Assembly: GCA_038230035.1 (NCBI GenBank)
Contig: JBBRNX010000017.1
Coordinates: 1 to 64,000, forward strand
Reading direction: 5' to 3'
DNA from: Gaiella sp038230035
GTDB taxonomy: Bacteria; Actinomycetota; Thermoleophilia; Gaiellales; Gaiellaceae
Length of the DNA stretch: 64,000 nucleotides
Positions 52,847-61,138 of this stretch are shown piece by piece (position 1 is the first letter of the stretch; the number at the start of each line of letters is the position of its first letter). The position numbers and the translations under genes were made by a program. The notes under the pieces are model-generated. The model saw only the letters and a list, made by a program, of their open reading frames with translations, ran no database searches and was not told the DNA's origin.

Positions 52847-54220
52847 CTACAGCTGCTCCGGCAGAGCAAGCCAAACATCGGCTCCGCCCTCGGGACGGTT
52901 TGCGAGAGCCGCGCTGCCACCGTGGGCATCCGCGATGACCTGGACGATCGCCAGACCAAGGCCGGAGCCACTTTCCGCGCGCGCATGCGATGAACGCGCG
53001 AAGCGATCGAACGCGCGGACGATGAGCTCTGGCGGGAAGCCGGGACCTTCGTCGATGCAATGCAGCTCGGTGTTCCCGCCGGCTGTGGTCGTGCGCAGCC
53101 GCACGTCCCCGGAGCCGTGGCGAAGCGCGTTATCGACGAGGTTTCCCAGCGCCTGCTCGAGCCGGAGCCGGTCACCGCGAACCCGAACGCCCGAGGGCAT
53201 TTCGACGGCGAGCGACCTGTTTTCCTCCTGCGCGCGCCAGGCAAAGCGGTTCACGACCGACGTGGCCAGCGCGCCCGCATCCAGATCTTCGAGCTGGAGC
53301 GGAAGTTCGCCGCCGTCCGTCCGAGCGATCAGCAGGAGCGCCTCGGCGAGCTGTGCCAGACGATCGACCTCCGCGATCGAGAGCCGGACAGCGCCTTCGA
53401 GCTCCTCGCGCGACTCTGCGTGGCGGAGCGCGAGCTCGAGCTCCGCCCGGAGCAGCGCGAGCGGCGTCCGCAGCTCGTGTCCTGCATCTGCGACGAAGGC
53501 TCGCTCCCGCTCGAGCGCCTTCTCGAGACGTGCAAGCATCTCGTTGAGCGTTTCGCCAAGGCGTTCGATCTCGTCTCCCGTGGCGGGCACCGGCAGCCGC
53601 TCGCCCGGTCTGTCGGCCGAGATCGAAGCCGCCCGACTGCGCATCGCTTCGACGGGCCGGAGCGCCAGCCCGGCAAGCGCGTAACCCGCGAGCGACGCAA
53701 GCAGGAGCGCGATCGGACCCGCTATCAGTAGCTCGTCGCGCAGCCGCGCAAGTGTCTCGGCGCGATCCTGGGTCGTGCGTCCGACGACCAGGACGCTCCG
53801 CCGGCCGCCACGCTCGACGGGAGTCGCCAGTAGTCGCGATGGCTCGTCGAGCCCAGGCACCGGCCCGCGGTTGGCGAAGACCGGGCCTCGCAGGGCGACG
53901 TTCAGTTGGGCAGCGGTGAGGATCGACGCTCGTTCCAGCTTGACCGTGCCGTCGAGCACGCGTCCGGTGGCGGCGAGGAGTTGCGCGTAGCTCTCGCCAC
54001 TCTCGATCAGCTGAATACCCTTCCCCGACCCGAAGGAGCCGCCGGACTGGCCCACGACTGCGCCGAGATCCTGGGCTCGCACGCTCAGCTCGAGGTCGAG
54101 TGCAGTTGCGAGATGCGAGCCCAGCCGCGCATAGATGAACCACCCTGCCGAAGCAAGGACGACTGCCATCGCAAGGGCGAACGCGGCAGTGACACGCAGA
54201 CGGATCGGCAGGCGCTTCAT
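52847..54220 (-). CDS. Two-component sensor histidine kinase
   Basis: A 457-residue membrane kinase: membrane segment 1 (about 8-30), an extracytoplasmic sensor region, membrane segment 2 (about 170-195), HAMP, the HisKA H-box DAGHELRTPLALL, N-box NLVDNALRHG, and G boxes DEGPGFPPEL and GSGLGLAIVQVIADAHGG. ATG 54220 overlaps the stop of the response regulator gene (ATGA). The kinase frame is intact although its partner is frameshifted. Signal unknown. Confidence 0.92.
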   Translation of the reverse strand: MKRLPIRLRVTAAFALAMAVVLASAGWFIYARLGSHLATALDLELSVRAQDLGAVVGQSGGSFGSGKGIQLIESGESYAQLLAATGRVLDGTVKLERASILTAAQLNVALRGPVFANRGPVPGLDEPSRLLATPVERGGRRSVLVVGRTTQDRAETLARLRDELLIAGPIALLLASLAGYALAGLALRPVEAMRSRAASISADRPGERLPVPATGDEIERLGETLNEMLARLEKALERERAFVADAGHELRTPLALLRAELELALRHAESREELEGAVRLSIAEVDRLAQLAEALLLIARTDGGELPLQLEDLDAGALATSVVNRFAWRAQEENRSLAVEMPSGVRVRGDRLRLEQALGNLVDNALRHGSGDVRLRTTTAGGNTELHCIDEGPGFPPELIVRAFDRFARSSHARAESGSGLGLAIVQVIADAHGGSAALANRPEGGADVWLALPEQL

Positions 54221-54896
54221 CGACTCTCGTCCGCTCGCAGCCGGTAGCCCGAACCGCGGATCGTCTCCAGCGAGCACGTGCCGAAGGGCTGGTCGATCTT
54301 CCGCCGCAGCCGCCGGACGTAGACGTCGACGATGTTCGAGCGATTCTCGTAGGCGAAGTCCCACGCGTGCTCGAGGAGGTCGTAGCGGGAGAGCACCTGG
54401 CCGGGACGGCGCATGAACGTCTCGAGTAGCGCGAACTCCTTGGCAGATAGCTGTATCTCGCTCGAGCCACGCCGAATCTCGCGCGTCGCCGGATCCAGGG
54501 TCAGTTCGCCGACCTCTAGCACGCTCGGCCGCTCAGGCTCGCCGCGCCGGACGAGAGCTCGCAACCGCGCAAGGAACTCCGCAAAGGCAAAGGGCTTGAC
54601 GAGGTAGTCGTCGGCTCCGGTGTCGAGGCCGGCGACGCGGTCCTCGACGGAGTCGCGAGCCGTCAGCATCAAGACCGGTGCCCAGACCGCGTTGGCGCGC
54701 AGACGGCGGCAGGTCTCGAAGCCGTCGATCCCGGCAGCATCACGTCGAGCAGGATCGCGTCGTAGGCGTGCGCTCCCGCCATCCAGAGCGCGTCCTCACC
54801 CGTCGGCGCAATGTCCGCGGCAAGGCCTTCCTTGAGCAGACCGCGGCGGACGAGACTCGCCATCCGCAGCTCGTCCTCGACGATCAGCACGCGCAT
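54217..54896 (-). pseudogene. OmpR-family response regulator split by a one-base frameshift
   Basis: The N-terminal frame (ATG 54896) gives VLIVEDELRMASLVRRGL and the phospho-acceptor DAILLDVMLPG; the C-terminal frame continues with LMLTARDSVEDRVAGLDTGADDYLVKPF and a full winged helix (LSAKEFALLETFMRRPGQVLSR; YVRRLRRKID) to TGA 54217. The phase changes at a CCC run near 54730; adding one base restores PG-IDGFETCRRLRA. The gene is otherwise complete (about 226 residues), so it is either a very recent pseudogene or a homopolymer error. It is the partner of the downstream kinase. Confidence 0.85.
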
Positions 54897-55024
54897 CGGG
54901 AGAGTGTGGACCAGGCAAGATGAACGTTGGGTGAACGGCGGCGTCGCCCTCGCACCACGGTCATGAAGCGTTCGTCTGCGCCTCCTAGCGTGAGCCCATC
55001 GTCAACGCACAGGAGGTTCGCACC

Positions 55025-55727
55025 ATGCGACGCACACTCGTCGTCTTCATCGGGCTCGCTCTCGCGATCACCGTTGGAGCCACCGCTCTCGGCGGCGCAC
55101 AAGCCAAGGCCGCCTACCACTCGGGGTTCAGGGCGCGGGTCGACAACCCGTGGTTCCCGCTGAAGCCGGGCACCACCTACGTCTACACGGGAACGGAGGA
55201 CGGAAAGCCCCTCCGCGACGTCTTGCGGGTCACGCACCGCACGGCAGTGGTCGACGGCGCCCCCTGCGTGGTCATCGACGACCGGCTCTACGTGAGCGGC
55301 CGGCTCGAAGAGCGAACGACCGATTGGTACTCGCAGGACAGCAATGGCAACGTCTGGTACTTCGGTGAGCAGACCGCGTCCAGGCTCGACAAGAACGGCA
55401 AACCCGTCACGAGCGGCACCTAAAGCAGGAGTCGACGGCGCCAGGCCTGGCATCTACATGTTCGCGAATCCCCGAGTCGGTCAGGGCGCGCAGCAGGAGT
55501 TCTACAAGGCGCAGGCGGAGGATCACTTCCAGGTGCTCAGCCTGCGTGTCCCGGTCAAGGTGCCGTACATCTCGTCGAAGACAGCGCTGCTGACGAAGGA
55601 GTGGACGCCGCTCGAGCCGGGCGTCCTCGATCACAAGGTCTACGTGAGAGGAATCGGCACCGTGCTCGAAGAGACCGTCAAGGGCGGCACCGAGCACCTC
55701 GAACTGGTGGCGGTGAAGCACGACTAG
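55025..55727 (+). pseudogene. Conserved secreted protein split by a frameshift
   Basis: The first frame (ATG 55025) encodes a signal peptide (LVVFIGLALAITVGATALGG) and a domain with NPWFPLKPGTTYVYTG, ending at TAA 55423 after PVTSGT. A second frame then carries KAGVDGARPGIYMF to HLELVAVKHD (stop 55727). Replacing ACCTAAAG by ACCTGGAAAG gives a continuous SGTWKAGVDGA, so two bases appear lost. Full length would be about 234 residues. The reading suggests a lipocalin-like exported protein; function unknown. It precedes the TPP riboswitch. Confidence 0.75.
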
Positions 55728-55752
55728 CGCGACGCGCTAGGATCGCGGCAGC

Positions 55753-55845
55753 GATACGGGGAGCTCGGGACATCCGGGCTGAGAGGGCGGCTACCGCGCC
55801 GCCGACCCGCCGAACCTGATCTGGGTAATGCCAGCGGAGGAAGAA
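55753..55845 (+). promoter_or_regulatory. TPP riboswitch (THI element)
   Basis: Contains the conserved THI-box blocks in order: GGGGAGC, GGGCTGAGAGGG, ACCCGCC, GAACCTGATCTGGGTAATGCCAGCGGAGGAAG. The last block includes the sensor-helix GGGTAATGCCAGC and ends in GGAGGAAG, which is also the ribosome binding site of the next gene, so ligand binding would probably block translation. It controls the thiamine genes that follow. Confidence 0.95.
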
Positions 55846-55846
55846 C

Positions 55847-56527
55847 GTGGTGGGAACGCAGAGGCAGCACGACACCGTCGTCGTCATTGCGGGTGGACCG
55901 GGAACACGGCTGCCGACGCTCGAGATTCCCGTGGGAGCTCCGGTCGTCGCCGCAGATAGCGGCGTCGACCGGGCACTCGCGCTCGGATTGCGCATCGACG
56001 TCGCAGTCGGCGACTTCGACTCGGTGAACCCCGCCGGCCTGGAAGCGGCCAAAGTCGCAGGAGCGCGGATCGAGCAGTATCCGCCGGAGAAGGATGCGAC
56101 CGACTTGGAGCTCGCGCTCGACGTGGCCGCGGGTCTGACACGCCGGCGGATCATTGTTCTCGGGAGCGACAGCGGCCGGCTCGATCATCTCCTCTCGACC
56201 CTGCTCCTCCTAGGCTCCGAGCGGTTCGCACCGTACGAGCTCGACGCGACGCTCGGCCCGGCGACCGTGCACGTCATACACGGCGAGCGGCGGCTCGTGG
56301 GCGAGGTCGGCGAGTTGATCTCGCTGTTCGCGCTCGGCGGGCCGGCGAGTCGCGTGACCACCGACGGTTTGCGGTTCCCGCTTCGCGGCGAGACGCTCGA
56401 GCCTGGCTCGAGCCGCGGTATCTCGAATGTCTTCGCTGCGCCGACGGCACGTATTGACCTCGAAGGCGGCGTTTTGCTGGCGCTGCGCACCGGCACCCCG
56501 ACAGATGACGAAAGGAGCACGTCATGA
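55847..56527 (+). CDS. thiN: Thiamine pyrophosphokinase
   Basis: Converts thiamine to TPP using ATP. The 226-residue protein has AADSGVDRALALG, the catalytic VGDFDSVNP and EKDATDLELALD motifs, SGRLDHLLSTL and a C-terminal beta domain (PLRGETLEPGSSRGISNVF) that binds thiamine. GTG 55847 (or 55850) lies directly after the riboswitch with GGAGGAAG as ribosome binding site. ATGA overlap with the thiB gene, so it works on the thiamine taken up by that system. Confidence 0.95.
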   Translation: MVGTQRQHDTVVVIAGGPGTRLPTLEIPVGAPVVAADSGVDRALALGLRIDVAVGDFDSVNPAGLEAAKVAGARIEQYPPEKDATDLELALDVAAGLTRRRIIVLGSDSGRLDHLLSTLLLLGSERFAPYELDATLGPATVHVIHGERRLVGEVGELISLFALGGPASRVTTDGLRFPLRGETLEPGSSRGISNVFAAPTARIDLEGGVLLALRTGTPTDDERSTS

Positions 56528-57570
56528 GCAGGGCCACCGTCGTCGCGGTCGCGGCGGCCGTCGCGATCGTTGGCGCGCGCGCCGGTCTGGCCGCCTCCGG
56601 ATCGGGCACGGTCGTCCTCGTCACACACGACTCGTTCGCGATCTCCAAGTCGACGAAGGCCGCGTTCGAGAAGCAGTCAGGTCTGAAGCTGCGCACCCTG
56701 CAGAGCGGAGACGCCGGCGCGGCACTGAATCGAGCGCTGCTCACGGCCGGGAAGCCGGAGGGCGACGTCTTCTTCGGCGTCGACAACAACCTGCTGTCGC
56801 GCGCGCTCGCCGGCAAGGTGTTCGACAAGTACACGCCGGCGGCGCTGGGTCAGGTAGACGGCTACTACGACCTCGACAGGAGCCATCACCTCGTCCCGAT
56901 CGACCACGGCGACATCTGCCTCGTCTACGACCGCGCCTGGTTCACGAAGCACGCGATGCGACCGCCGTACACATTCGAGGATCTCCTCCAGCCCGGGTAC
57001 GCGAAGCTGACCGTGGTCGAGAACCCAGCCACGTCGACGCCCGGCCTTGCGTTCATGCTCGCCACCGTCGCCCATTTCGGTCGTGGTGCCGCACCGTGGA
57101 CGTACTGGCGCAAGCTGCGGCGCGACGTCCTCGTGACAAACGGCTGGGAGGAGGCGTACAACGCGCAGTTCTCAGGCTCGTCGAGCCACAAGGGCAAGCG
57201 GCCGATCGTCGTCTCGTACGCGAGCGACCCCGCCGCGGAGGTCTACTTCGCCGGCAAGCCGCTGGCGCAGGCGCCGGTCGCGGTCGTCCGCAACACGTGC
57301 TTCGGCCAGGTCGAGCTCGCCGGCGTCTTGCGCGGCGCCCGGAACCCGGACGGCGCGCGCAAGCTCGTCGACTTCCTCCTCTCGAAGCGCTTCCAGACCG
57401 GGATCCCGCTCACGATGTTCGTCTACCCCGTCCGCGACAAGACGCCGCTCCCGGCCGTCTTCAAGCGCTTCGCGCTGCCGATGTCGTCTCCCCTGAGGTT
57501 GTCGCCCGCGACGATCGGCGCGAACCGCGACGCCTGGATCCGGAAGTGGACCGACACCGTCCTTCGCTGA
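56524..57570 (+). CDS. thiB: Thiamine ABC transporter, substrate-binding protein
   Basis: A 348-residue periplasmic-type binding protein with an N-terminal signal (about 1-25), then TVVLVTHDSFAISKS, GDVFFGVDNNLLSRAL, YYDLDRSHHLVPIDHGDICLVYD and NPATSTPGLAFMLAT, a pattern typical of thiamine-binding ThiB. ATGA overlap with the kinase gene. The riboswitch context supports the substrate assignment. Confidence 0.92.
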   Translation: MSRATVVAVAAAVAIVGARAGLAASGSGTVVLVTHDSFAISKSTKAAFEKQSGLKLRTLQSGDAGAALNRALLTAGKPEGDVFFGVDNNLLSRALAGKVFDKYTPAALGQVDGYYDLDRSHHLVPIDHGDICLVYDRAWFTKHAMRPPYTFEDLLQPGYAKLTVVENPATSTPGLAFMLATVAHFGRGAAPWTYWRKLRRDVLVTNGWEEAYNAQFSGSSSHKGKRPIVVSYASDPAAEVYFAGKPLAQAPVAVVRNTCFGQVELAGVLRGARNPDGARKLVDFLLSKRFQTGIPLTMFVYPVRDKTPLPAVFKRFALPMSSPLRLSPATIGANRDAWIRKWTDTVLR

Positions 57571-57574
57571 CCTT

Positions 57575-59167
57575 GTGTTACTGAAACACAAGGCAACGGA
57601 GACTGCCGCTTGCATTGCGCTCGTCGGGGTGCCGGCGGCGTTTCTCGGGCTGTTCTTCGTGTACCCGCTGGTCGCGATCTTCCACCGCGGACTCGGCAGC
57701 TCGTTTCCGACAGACGTGCTAACCGACCCGGCCACGCTGAGGGTCGTCTGGTTCACGGTGTGGCAAGCGCTCGTGTCGACGGCACTGACCCTCGTAGCGG
57801 GGCTGCCGCTCGTGTGGGCGACGGCGCGGGTCGCGTTCCGCGGTCGCGGGCTCGTGCGCGCGCTCGTCGTCGTGCCGTTTGTGCTGCCGACCGTGGTCGT
57901 CGCAACCGCCTTCCTCGCGCTGCTGCCAGAGAGCATGCAGCGAGGGGTCGTGCCAATCCTGCTCGCGCACGTCTTCTTCAACGTCGCCGTCGTCGTGCGG
58001 GTGGTAGGCGGATATTGGGCACGCCTCGATCCGAGCTTGTGGGACGTCGCCGCGACACTCGGCGCATCTCCGAGCCGACGCTTCCGCGAGCTGACGCTCC
58101 CCGCGCTGCGGCCGGCGCTTGCCGCAGCGTCGGCCTTGACCTTCCTCTTCTGCTTCACATCGTTCGGCGTGATCGTGATTTTGGGTGGGCCGCACTTCGC
58201 GACGCTCGAGGTGGACATCTACGACCTTGCGACGCAGTCCTTCGACCTGCGAGCCGCCGCGGCGCTGTCCCTGCTGCAGCTGGGCGCGGTCGCAGCGATC
58301 GTGGCCGTCTCGTCGAGCCTCGAGGCACGTGCCGGAGCGAGAATGCCGCTCGCCGTCGAGGAGGTCGCTGCCCGCCGTCCACGCGGGTGGGAACGGCCTG
58401 CGCTCGCGGCGATTCTCGACCTCGCAGCGCTCGGCTTCGGTCTACCTCTCGCCGCTCTCGTCGTGCGTTCCTTCGCGACACCTGCCGGAGCGGGCCTTGG
58501 GTTCTACCGTGCGCTCGGGCACGAGACCACCGCGTTGCTGGTCGAGCCGTGGCGCGCCGTGGAGTATTCCCTCGTCTACGCAACAGCAGCGACCGCGATC
58601 GCACTGACGCTCGGCACGCTCGCGGCGATTGCGCTTGTCCAGCGCCGTTCCGGCCGGTGGCTCGACACCGTTGTGATGCTGCCGCTCGGCGCGTCGGCGG
58701 TGATGCTCGGCTACGGGTTCGTGATCGCCTTCGACACGTCACCGCTGGACTTTCGAGATGCGGTGTGGATCATCCCAGTCGTCCAGGCGCTCGTCGCCGC
58801 CCCGTTCGTCGTGCGCATCTTGGCGCCCGCATTGCGCGCCATCGACCCTCGCCTGCGCGAGGCGGCGGCGGTGCTCGGCGCATCACCGGCGCGCGTGAGG
58901 CGCGAGATCGACGTGCCGCTCGTTCTGCGGCCGCTCGGCGTGGCAGCCGGGCTCGCTTTTGCAATCGCCCTCGGCGAGTTTGGTGCGACCGTGTTCCTCG
59001 CGCGGAGCGACCGCCCGACTTTGCCGGTCGCGATCTTCCGCTTTCTCGAACGACCGGGCGCCACGAATCAGGGAACCGCGGCTGCGCTCTGCGTCGTACT
59101 GATGGCCGTCACCGTGCTCGCCGTCGGCGTCGCGGATCGACTGACATCACGCAGGATCGGGCTCTGA
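57575..59167 (+). CDS. thiP: Thiamine ABC transporter, permease
   Basis: A 530-residue integral membrane protein with two fused permease halves (about 12 membrane segments). EAA-type loops: WDVAATLGASPSRRFREL in the first half and LREAAAVLGASPARVRREI in the second, which contact the ATPase. GTG 57575 follows the binding protein by four bases. Its stop shares its A with the start of the ATPase gene (TGATG). Confidence 0.92.
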   Translation: MLLKHKATETAACIALVGVPAAFLGLFFVYPLVAIFHRGLGSSFPTDVLTDPATLRVVWFTVWQALVSTALTLVAGLPLVWATARVAFRGRGLVRALVVVPFVLPTVVVATAFLALLPESMQRGVVPILLAHVFFNVAVVVRVVGGYWARLDPSLWDVAATLGASPSRRFRELTLPALRPALAAASALTFLFCFTSFGVIVILGGPHFATLEVDIYDLATQSFDLRAAAALSLLQLGAVAAIVAVSSSLEARAGARMPLAVEEVAARRPRGWERPALAAILDLAALGFGLPLAALVVRSFATPAGAGLGFYRALGHETTALLVEPWRAVEYSLVYATAATAIALTLGTLAAIALVQRRSGRWLDTVVMLPLGASAVMLGYGFVIAFDTSPLDFRDAVWIIPVVQALVAAPFVVRILAPALRAIDPRLREAAAVLGASPARVRREIDVPLVLRPLGVAAGLAFAIALGEFGATVFLARSDRPTLPVAIFRFLERPGATNQGTAAALCVVLMAVTVLAVGVADRLTSRRIGL

Positions 59168-60120
59168 TGCTCCAACTGGAAGACATTCGCGTGTCGTTCG
59201 ACACCACGACTGCACTCGACGGCGTCTCGTTGATCGCGGACACGGGCCGGACACTCACCGTGCTCGGGCCGAGCGGCTGCGGCAAGACGACGCTGCTGCG
59301 CGTGGTCGCCGGTCTACAACCCGCCGATTCCGGCCGGATCCGGCTTGCCGGCAACGATCTCGCGGCTACTCCCGCCCACCGCCGTGGCGTCGGGCTGATG
59401 TTTCAGGACAACGCGCTCTTCCCCCATCGCGACGTCGCGAGCAACATCGGGTTCGGACTCCGTATGAACGGTCAGACGCGCGCCGAGATCGCACGACGAG
59501 TGCGAGAGCTCCTCGACCTTGTCGGTCTGCCGGGCGCTGAGCGCCGTGCAGTCCAGACGCTCTCCGGCGGCGAGCAGCAGCGCGTCGCGCTCGCCCGCGC
59601 GCTCGCGCCTGAGCCACGCGTCCTTCTCCTCGACGAGCCGCTCGGCTCGCTCGATGGTCCACTTCGTGAACGCCTACTCGCTGACCTGCGCGGGCTCTTC
59701 GCCGCGTTACGGCTGACGGTCGTCTACGTCACGCATGACGCTGACGAGGCGTTCGCACTCGGCCACACCGTGGCGGTCATGCGCGGAGGCAAGGTCGTCC
59801 AGCGCGCGGCACCCGACGATCTGTGGCGGCGACCGGCGGACGGTTGGGTCGCCCGCTTCCTCGGCATGCGCAACGTTCGCGATCAAGGCGACCGCAGCCG
59901 AGTGATCCCGCCAGAAGCGGTGAGCGTCGAGCCAGGAGATGGAGCAGTCGTGACGGGTTCCGAGCGACGAGGCTCGGTCGTCTGGCTCCGCGTGATGCTC
60001 GACGACGGAAGCGAGTTCTATGCGGTGACGACCGCGACGCACAATCCCGGCCCAGGAGACCGTGTCGCAGTCCGTATCGACGAAGCAGCAGCGTTCGACG
60101 TCCCGAAGTGGGCCGGCTGA
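59167..60120 (+). CDS. thiQ: Thiamine ABC transporter, ATP-binding protein
   Basis: A 317-residue ABC ATPase: Walker A GPSGCGKTT, Q-loop MFQDNALFPH, signature LSGGEQQRVALARAL, Walker B VLLLDEPLGSLD, H-loop VTHDADEAF. The C-terminal 80 residues form a TOBE-like domain (SERRGSVVWLRVMLDDGSEFY). Typical ThiQ is shorter (about 230 residues), so this resembles iron/sulfate-type ATPases, but the operon with thiN-thiB-thiP and the riboswitch fix the role. Confidence 0.92.
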   Translation: MLQLEDIRVSFDTTTALDGVSLIADTGRTLTVLGPSGCGKTTLLRVVAGLQPADSGRIRLAGNDLAATPAHRRGVGLMFQDNALFPHRDVASNIGFGLRMNGQTRAEIARRVRELLDLVGLPGAERRAVQTLSGGEQQRVALARALAPEPRVLLLDEPLGSLDGPLRERLLADLRGLFAALRLTVVYVTHDADEAFALGHTVAVMRGGKVVQRAAPDDLWRRPADGWVARFLGMRNVRDQGDRSRVIPPEAVSVEPGDGAVVTGSERRGSVVWLRVMLDDGSEFYAVTTATHNPGPGDRVAVRIDEAAAFDVPKWAG

Positions 60121-60123
60121 CGG

Positions 60124-61077
60124 TCAGCGCTCGGGGGCGCAGCGGGTGTCGCCCGTCATCACGCGATCCCAGACCGCGTCCATCGAGCCTGAGCTCTGCC
60201 GGTCAGCCGCCGTGAGCCCGGGGACCTCGACGGCCACGACCGGCGTCACGCCCGGACCCATCACGCTGATGCGATAGCGCTCGCCCGGTGCGGCAGGCCG
60301 CGTGGCGTCGCTCGGGTAGCCCGCGAACGGCTTCTGCGGCACGAAGCTGTGGCAGAACGTCCCCCCGGGCGTGTGGACGAGGATGCCCGACTCGCGCTTC
60401 CACCCCGCACCGTACGCGGAGTTGAACGTGTCGATGAAGACGTTCCGGCCGTAGCGGTCGCGCGGGTTCCCGTCTCGCGTGGAGCCGAAGCCGTGGACGG
60501 GCTGACCGAGATAGGTCAGCCTCCCGAAGAGACCCTGCGATCCGCCACCGTAGGTCCAGTGCGCGTAGGCCTCGAGCTGCGGCAGCGGCCCCGACCAGTG
60601 CGAGAGATGAGTCTCGAACGCGAGCTGCTCCCGCTTCCAGGCGTCGAAGCCGAGGAGTGGCAGCAGTCGCTGCCACTGCTGGATCGCCCAGTACGTCCCG
60701 TCCGGCGCTTTGCAGCCGGCGACGAAGTACGGCAGCGCCGGCCCGTCGTACGGCTGGCACGTGTTCCGGAAGGTCTTCCAGTACTTGGCGTTCCGGTACT
60801 TCCCCCAGCCGCCCGCGTAGTCCCATTTGAAGCGAACCTGCGGGACGGTTGCGTCGACCGGAGCGTTGGCGTTGATCGCGCCATAGGCGAGGACGTGACG
60901 GACCGTTCCGCTCGCGCGGATGTAGGTCAGCAGCGCCTCGCCCTTCGTGTTCACCGCAAGGGTGACGTTGCGGACGCTCGTGTCGGTGATCGCCTCGCTG
61001 GCAGTCGCTCGAGTCACGGCGATGCCGCCGACAATGGCCAACCCGAGCAAGGCGAAAAGACCGAGGCGAAAGCGCAT
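60124..61077 (-). CDS. Hypothetical secreted protein
   Basis: A 317-residue protein with a signal peptide (RFRLGLFALLGLAIVGGIAV) and a large Trp/Tyr/Gly-rich extracellular part: VRFKWDYAGGWGKYRN, TYWAIQQWQRLLP, AYAHWTYGGGSQGLFG and RYGRNVFIDTFNSAYG, with four cysteines likely in disulfides. No family recognised. ATG 61077 is chosen as it begins the signal; ATG 61107 is the longer option. It is convergent with thiQ (stops three bases apart) and lies downstream of guaA. Confidence 0.72.
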   Translation of the reverse strand: MRFRLGLFALLGLAIVGGIAVTRATASEAITDTSVRNVTLAVNTKGEALLTYIRASGTVRHVLAYGAINANAPVDATVPQVRFKWDYAGGWGKYRNAKYWKTFRNTCQPYDGPALPYFVAGCKAPDGTYWAIQQWQRLLPLLGFDAWKREQLAFETHLSHWSGPLPQLEAYAHWTYGGGSQGLFGRLTYLGQPVHGFGSTRDGNPRDRYGRNVFIDTFNSAYGAGWKRESGILVHTPGGTFCHSFVPQKPFAGYPSDATRPAAPGERYRISVMGPGVTPVVAVEVPGLTAADRQSSGSMDAVWDRVMTGDTRCAPER

Positions 61078-61138
61078 CCCGGATCCTATCGACGTGCGAC
61101 CGAACACCCCTCACCCCTGACGCAAGGGATCGGTTCGG

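Noticed and set aside
57610..60120. 836-codon plus-strand frame across thiP and thiQ
   Set aside because: Out-of-frame reading of thiP for its first part; only its last 317 codons are the real thiQ.
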